Source: Carnegiea gigantea
Taxonomy: Eukaryota; Streptophyta; Magnoliopsida; Caryophyllales; Cactaceae
NCBI GenBank assembly: GCA_029747015.1
Contig: JAKOGI010000004.1
Span: 534,001 to 598,000 of the forward strand
Direction: 5' to 3'
Length of the DNA stretch: 64,000 bases
In this document: piece after piece, positions 58,513 through 64,000 of the stretch
How the letters are laid out: each line of letters starts with the position of its first letter
Position numbering within the stretch: position 1 is the stretch's first letter
Program-made: the position numbers and the translations under genes
Notes under the pieces: generated by a model
Seen by the model: the letters and a program-made list of their open reading frames with translations, nothing else
Databases searched by the model: none
Told to the model about the DNA's origin: nothing

Positions 58513-59643
58513 ATGAGTACCCCACAAGGCATGCTTGAAGGTCAATCTATAACTCGACCACCATACTTCAATGGCCAACACTATGGTTGGTGGAAGAATA
58601 GGATGGAAAACTACATCCAAGCCGAGGACTATGAGTTGTGGATGCTCATCAAGAATGGACCACTCATCCCAAAGAAAATAACTGAAGATGGAAAGTCAAT
58701 CCCCAAGGAGCCTAAAGAATTCAATACTGAAGATTACAAAATGATGGAGAAGAATGCCAAAGCCAAGAAACTTCTATATTTTGGCCTCGGCCCTGATGAA
58801 TATACTCGCATATCTGAATGTGAGTCGGCCAAAGAAATCTGGGATGCTTTACAAGTAGCTCACGAAGGGACCAATCAAGTAAAGCAATCCCAGATTGAAT
58901 TGCTTATGAGAAAATATGAGCTGTTTGAGATGGGTGATCGTGAAAGTGTGATCGACATGTACACTCGCTTCACTTACATAACGAATGAGCTAAAATCCTT
59001 GGAAAAATCCTTCACCACCGAAGAATTGGTGAGGAAGATCCTAAGAATTTTACCTCATTCTTGGGAAGCGAAAGTAACGGCCATCCAAGAAGCTAAAGAC
59101 ATGAGCAAGATCACCCTAGATGAGCTGATTGGCAACCTCCAAACATATGAACTTAGGAAAAATTCTCAACAGAAAGATGAGACAAAGAGAGATCGAGGTC
59201 TTGCACTAAAGGCCTTAGAAGATGATTCTGATTCTGATGAGGAGGAGATTGCCATGATCACTCAAAAGTTCAAGAAGTTCTTCAAGAAAGTCAAAGAAAA
59301 TAGCAAAAGGAAGGACTTCAGCAAGGCCAGGAACACCTCTCGGGAACAGTTCTCCGGGTGTTTCAAGTGTGGCAAACTGGACCACATTGTGAGAAACTGC
59401 CCACTGCACAAGGAAGAACAAGAACCCGAACACCCTAGAAAACAGGGGAGGAAACAGGGTGTAAGCAGCTCAGCGAAAAGGTTCTCAAAAGCTATGCTCG
59501 CGGCCTGGGGAGACTCAAGCGAGGATGAGGAAGGGTCTGAAGTTGGGGAAGCTGATGTAGCACTCATGGCAAGAAGTGACACTGATTCAGATGATGGATC
59601 AACAGATAGTCTGACTCAATCAAGAACAAGGTACGTGGTCTAA
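58513..59643 (+). pseudogene. gag: copia gag, N-terminal part with first zinc knuckle
   Basis: The ATG at 58513 starts MSTPQGMLEGQSITRPP, about 40 bases after the primer-binding site, as in the left copy. The capsid region (FNGQHYGWWKNRM, KKLLYFGLGPDEYTRI, VRKILRILPHSWEAK) is followed by a Lys-rich segment, the CCHC knuckle CFKCGKLDHIVRNC and acidic clusters (DSSEDEEG, DTDSDDGSTD). It ends at a TAA at 59641-59643 because the frame is shifted by a one-base difference from the left copy near 59615. The rest of gag continues in another frame. Confidence 0.87.
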
Positions 59644-59678
59644 ATAAATCAACTCTTGAGGAATTAGTATACACTATA

Positions 59679-60272
59679 ATGGATATATGTGCTGAATTAA
59701 AAAGAGATGTTCGAGATCTAGAACTTGAAAATGAAACCCTTAAATTGGAAAAACTTGAAGTTGACAAAGAAACTCTTGCCTTGCATGAAAACATCAATGT
59801 GCTTAAAGAAACTCTACTCATGAAAGAAGAGACTTGTTCCACTAAATTGACTGAGCTGGAAAAAGAATCCCTTGACTTAAAAGGTAAGGTCGAGTCCTTG
59901 CTTGTAGAAAATAAAAACCTGCTTGAGAAAATGAAACAAATGGAATCAGACCTTGCCACAAACAAGCTCTGGAACAGGTCCTCACAAGCACTTGAATGGT
60001 TAAACACCCATCATAGTCGAAATAGAAGAAGACTAGGTTTTGTGCCTAAGATGACCTACCCAGTGAATAGAAAATATGTAGGATTATCTGAGAATATTGT
60101 ATGTTATCACTGTGGTAAAACGGGTCATTACCGTTATACTTGTCCCTCAAGAAAGTATGCCATTAAAAGGAACTCAGTGTACGTAAAACAAATATGGGTT
60201 AGGAAAGATGAGATTTGTACCTCTAAAGGAATGGGACCCAAGTGGATCTGGGTTCCCAAAACTAACCTTTGA
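59679..60272 (+). pseudogene. gag: copia gag, C-terminal part with coiled coil and second zinc knuckle
   Basis: A 197-codon stretch, shifted relative to upstream gag, contains a long charged coiled coil (residues 1-95, Leu/Glu/Lys heptads) and WNRSSQALEWLNTHHSR. The second CCHC knuckle (CYHCGKTGHYRYTC) and the tail GPKWIWVPKTNL lead to a TGA at 60270-60272. The TGA is at the same place as in the left copy, and pol follows in the same frame, so the stop is an ancestral feature of the family. Confidence 0.82.
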
Positions 60273-61751
60273 TTTGTTTTGCAGGCTGAAGTGAGAGAGA
60301 ACAACCCAGCAAACAGTGCAGGGAATAGTCTAGGGAACAAGCAGCTGTGGTATGTTGACAGTGGGTGTTCGAGGCATATGACTGGTGAAAGATCCAATTT
60401 TCTCTCACTTACAGCTTCAGAAGGTGGGAGTGTGGCATTTGGAAACGACAAATCCGGGACAATTGTCGGCATAGGTAAGATAGGTGAGTCACTCTCCCAT
60501 TCAATTGACAATGTTTATTTTGTGGATGGATTAAAACACAACTTGCTAAGTGTGTCCCAACTGTGCGACAAAGACAACCTAGTAGTGTTCTCACCAACAC
60601 GTTGCTTGGTTGTGAATATGAACACAGGAGATGTTGTGTTGAGGGGGAAGCGACATAAGAATGTTTATAAAGTGTGTATCTCCACTCTTCCCCAAAATAA
60701 TTTGACTTGTTTGAGTGCCCTAAATGATGATGTTATGCTTTGGCACAAAAGGTTAGGTCATGCAAGCCACTCACTTTTGAAAAAATTTGTAACCAAAGAC
60801 TTAGTGGTAGGCTTACCTTCCATCAAAATCAATGATGACAAGGTATGTGATGCATGTGCCAAAGGCAAACAAGTCAAAAATTCATTTAAATCTAAAAAAT
60901 GTGTAAGCACTACTCGACCTCTTGAATTGATACATATGGATCTATGTGGTCCAATGAGGATCATGAGCCGAGGTGGCAAAAGGTATGTGCTTGTGATAGT
61001 GGATGACTGCTCTCGTTTCACTTGGACTTTATTTTTGGCTTCTAAAGATGAAACCTTTGAAAAATTTCTTACTTTCATTAAAAAGATTGAAAAGAGAGTA
61101 GGACATTCCTTGGTATGCTTAAGGTCTGACCATGGGACAGAATTTGAAAATTCGAGCTTTATTGATTATTGTAATGAGCATGGTGTTGATCATAATTTTT
61201 CAGCTCCAAGAACACCCCAACAAAACGGGGTGGTAGAACGCAAAAATCGCACTCTAGAGGACATGACTAAAACAATACTTGTTGCTAGTGGTCTTCCTAG
61301 AAACTTTTGGGCTGAAGCTTTGAATACATCATGTTACATTATAAATAGATGCATGATTAGACCTATTCTTAACAAAACTCCTTATGAACTTTTCAAAGGA
61401 AGAAAACCTAATATTATGCATTTGAGAGTTTTTGGTTGTAAATGTTTTGTGCACAATAATGGAAAGGATGCCTTAGGAAAATTTGATCCAAGGAGTGATG
61501 AAGCAATATTCCTTGGTTACTCCTCGCATAGTAAGGCATACAAAGTGTTTAATAAGAGAACCTTGTGTGTTGAGGAAAGTGTGCATGTGCTTTTTGATGA
61601 AACTAACTCTCTAAGCGAGAATGATGCACAGGAAGAAGACTTCGAACTAGGTCTTGTTAGAAAAGACGTGCTGCTTCAAGGTGAACAAGGTAAGGATCAA
61701 TCGGAGGGAGCAAGGTCTGAGGCTGTTCTTCAGGAAGGTAAGCAAGTGTGA
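60273..61751 (+). pseudogene. pol: copia pol, protease and integrase part
   Basis: In phase with gag after the TGA, with no ATG near the beginning. Protease: [13 protein letters not shown]. Zinc finger: HKRLGHAS to CDACAKGKQ. Integrase core: [27 protein letters not shown], and [17 protein letters not shown] at the C-terminal side. It ends at a TGA at 61749-61751, in the variable linker before reverse transcriptase, where the other frame takes over. The damage makes a full polyprotein impossible. Confidence 0.88.
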
Positions 61752-63525
61752 ACCAAACAGGGGGAAACAGGGTGGAACCCTGTTCGGGACAACACCAGCC
61801 GAATCCTTCAGGGATAAATCCAGGAACAAGCTCCCAAACAGGCTCGAGAACAGGTTCTGAACCTGTTTCACCGAGTATTCCAGCTAGGATGGAGAGCGAG
61901 TCTGTGAACCCACTTTCACCACGATCATGGAAATACCAAAGTTCACATCCTCTTGATCAAATTTTGTCTGATATTAATGCAGGAGTTCAAACTAGATCTA
62001 GACTCAAAAATTTCTGTACTTTCTATGCTTTTCTCTCAAAAATTGAGCCTAAGAATATTAATGAAGCCCTTGCAGATTCAGATTGGGTCACAGCCATGCA
62101 AGAAGAACTCCATCAGTTCGAAAGGAACAAGGTATGGCACCTTGTGCCACGGCCAGAGGATAGAAAAATCATTGGAACCAAGTGGGTGTTCCGTAACAAG
62201 CTGGATGAGTGCGGAACAGTCACTAGAAACAAGGCCCAGCTGGTGGTTCAAGGCTACAACCAAGAAGAGGGAATTGATTATGAAGAAACCTTTGCACCTG
62301 TTGCAAGGATGGAGGCTATTCGAATCTTGATAGCATTTACAGCTCATATGGAGATCAATTTGTATCAAATGGATGTCAAAAGTGCATTTTTAAATGGGTA
62401 CCTCAAAGAAAAAGTGTATGTCAAACAACCCCCTGGTTTTGAAAGTAATGAATTTCCTAACCATGTTTTCAAACTTGATAAAGCACTTTATGGTTTAAAA
62501 CAAGCCCCTAGAGCTTGGTATGAGCGGTTGTCAAGCTTTTTATTAGAAAATGGTTTTACAAGAGGCAAGGTAAACAATACCTTGTTTCTAAAATCTAAGG
62601 AGGAACATTTGTTGATTGTCCAAGTATATGTCGATGACATCATATTTGGTGCAACTCATCATGATTTGTGCAATGAATTTTCAAAAATGATGAGGAGTGA
62701 GTTTGAAATGAGCATGATGGGTGAGCTTAATTTCTTTCTAGGCTTGCAAATCAAGCAAACTTCAAACGGCACCATGATCCATCAACAAAAGTATATCAAA
62801 GAGTTACTTAAGCGCTTTAAGATGGAGTCGGCCAAGCCCATTGATACTCCCATCTCTCCCTCAACCAGGCTGGTAATGGATGATGGTAGTCCCTCAGTTG
62901 AGGAGAAATCCTATAGGGGCATGATATGGTCACTCCTATACCTGACGGCTAGTAGACCTGACATTGTTTTCAGTGTTGGTCTATGTGCACGTTTTCAGTC
63001 TAACCCTAAAGAAACTCATTTTAAGGCTGTAAAAAGGATTTTAAGATACTTAAAACATACACCTGATCTAGCCTTATGGTATCTAGAGGTTGCAACTTTG
63101 ATCTTGTTGGGTATGCTGATGCTGATTATGCAGGTTTCTTGGTTGATAGAAAAAGCACCTCAGGTATGGCTCACTTTCTTGGACCTTGTTTGGTATCTTG
63201 GGCAACCAAGAAACAACTCTCTGTTGCCTTGTCCACAGCAGAAGCTAAATATGTGGCAGCTGCATCTTGTTGTGCTCAGTTATTGTGGATAAGACAACAA
63301 CTCAAGGACTTTTGTGTTGACATAAGATGCATTCCTATTTATTGTGACAATACAGGTGCAATTAACATTGCCAAAAATCCATGTCTACACAAAAGAACAA
63401 AATATATTGACATTCGTCATCATTTCTTAAGAGACAATGTTGAAAAAGGAGTGATCTCAATGAATTTCTATGCCACTGAAAATCAAATTGCTGACATATT
63501 CACCAAGGCATTGAGTAGAGAATAA
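61748..63525 (+). pseudogene. pol: copia pol, reverse transcriptase and RNase H part
   Basis: 61748-63080 encodes the Ser/Gly-rich linker and the reverse transcriptase ([46 protein letters not shown]). At about 63081 one C present in the left copy is missing and the frame moves; RNase H then continues from 63085 ([16 protein letters not shown]). The conserved EAEY reads EAKY here, so a normally invariant acidic residue is Lys. [13 protein letters not shown] and [11 protein letters not shown] remain. The frame ends at a TAA at 63523-63525 where the left copy has a Gln codon. It is inactive. Confidence 0.88.
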
Positions 63526-64000
63526 TTTAAAAGGAATAGACTCGAACTAGGCTTAATTAGAACAACCTGACCAACCTGTTCTCTCACCCTGTTTGCAACA
63601 TTTAAAAGTTACAGGTACAACATATTAAAATTTTTTGTTTGCAATCAACTTCTGTGCTATGTTTAGCATATGTGAGGTTTGCAACCTGCTGACACTTGTT
63701 GAGGTCTAATGAGATTGCCCTTATTGTCCTATGTTACCGAGCAAGTAACCTCAAGAACAAGCACCAGGAACAGGTACGCCTCTTGTTTGTCAAATATGTG
63801 TAACAAATTAAAAATTGCTAATCTCTTCCCGAGGCGTGCGCGGCCTAAATAAATGCAAAAGCCCGTTGCAAAACGGGCAAAATCTTTTAAAGATTTCGCA
63901 TGTCTCTCTCTTTAAAGCTCTCTTGCTCAATCTCTCACCTCCACCGAAACTCTCTTGCTCTGAAACTCTGTTCAAGAAACCCTAATCTCTCTCCTTCCTC
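63526..64000 (+). other. 3' noncoding part of right copia element
   Basis: Sequence past pol, before the unseen 3' LTR. No polypurine tract adjoining an LTR is visible. Two perfect short palindromes stand next to each other at 63861-63896, followed by a CT-rich stretch to the window end. In Sireviruses this position can hold an env-like frame; none is seen here. Confidence 0.5.
63861..63896 (+). other. paired short hairpins in copia 3' region
   Basis: GCCCGTTGCAAAACGGGC forms a 6-bp GC-rich stem with a 6-base loop. AAATCTTTTAAAGATTT right after it forms a second, AT-rich stem. Function is unknown. Confidence 0.6.

Larger units (their letters stand above)
57033..64000 (+). mobile_element. Ty1/copia LTR retrotransposon, probable Sirevirus lineage (right copy, 3' end outside window)
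   Basis: Order: 5' LTR (57033-58455), primer-binding site, gag with two zinc knuckles, pol, then about 475 bases of noncoding 3' region to the window edge. It is the same family as the left copy, in the opposite orientation. The coding part has more damage: two frameshifts in pol, one in gag, and a nonsense codon at the end of RNase H. It lies in the AT-rich leader of CACTA 2. Confidence 0.92.

Overview
This window is nuclear DNA of a flowering plant, most likely a eudicot. The basis is two spliced genes with canonical GT-AG introns and recognisable plant orthologues, a plant-type nuclear tRNA-Arg, and Ty1/copia, CACTA (En/Spm), RTE-type LINE and MITE debris. Nothing points to bacteria, an organelle or a virus. 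The species cannot be named from the sequence.

Layout: (1) 1-6736, minus strand: most of a long Ty1/copia retrotransposon, probably of the Sirevirus (SIRE/Maximus) lineage, cut by the window edge. It is inserted in the gag gene of an older copia element, whose remaining 5' part fills 6737-9474. (2) 9475-12358: AT-rich intergenic DNA. (3) 12359-17290, minus strand: CJD1, a chloroplast J-like-domain protein gene, reconstructed as 10 coding exons and 294 aa. A tRNA-Arg(CCG) gene lies head to head with it at 17517-17589. (4) 17606-21492: intergenic DNA with a probable LTR/LARD remnant and an RTE-LINE fragment. (5) 21493-30415, plus strand: IPUT1 (PGSIP6), a Golgi GT8 glucuronosyltransferase of sphingolipid synthesis, reconstructed as 10 coding exons and 551 aa. 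(6) 30416-42865: gene-free, repeat-rich DNA with several MITEs and long AT microsatellites. (7) 42866-57032: two autonomous-type but decayed CACTA transposons, one plus (42866-49714) and one minus (49715 onward), each carrying TNP2-like and TNP1-like pseudogenes. (8) 57033-64000, plus strand: a second copy of the Sirevirus-like element with its complete 5' LTR, cut by the window edge.

The two host genes are unrelated in function: CJD1 acts in plastid lipid or membrane biology, IPUT1 in Golgi GIPC sphingolipid glucuronidation. All transposon genes carry stops or frameshifts except the left copia pol, which is one long open frame. I found no convincing new biological system. The most useful observations are the nested insertions (copia in copia; copia in CACTA abutting CACTA), a MITE family with an internal degenerate minisatellite, a MITE whose empty site can be read from a neighbouring repeat, and a conserved in-frame TGA plus splice-acceptor-like sequence at the copia gag-pol boundary.
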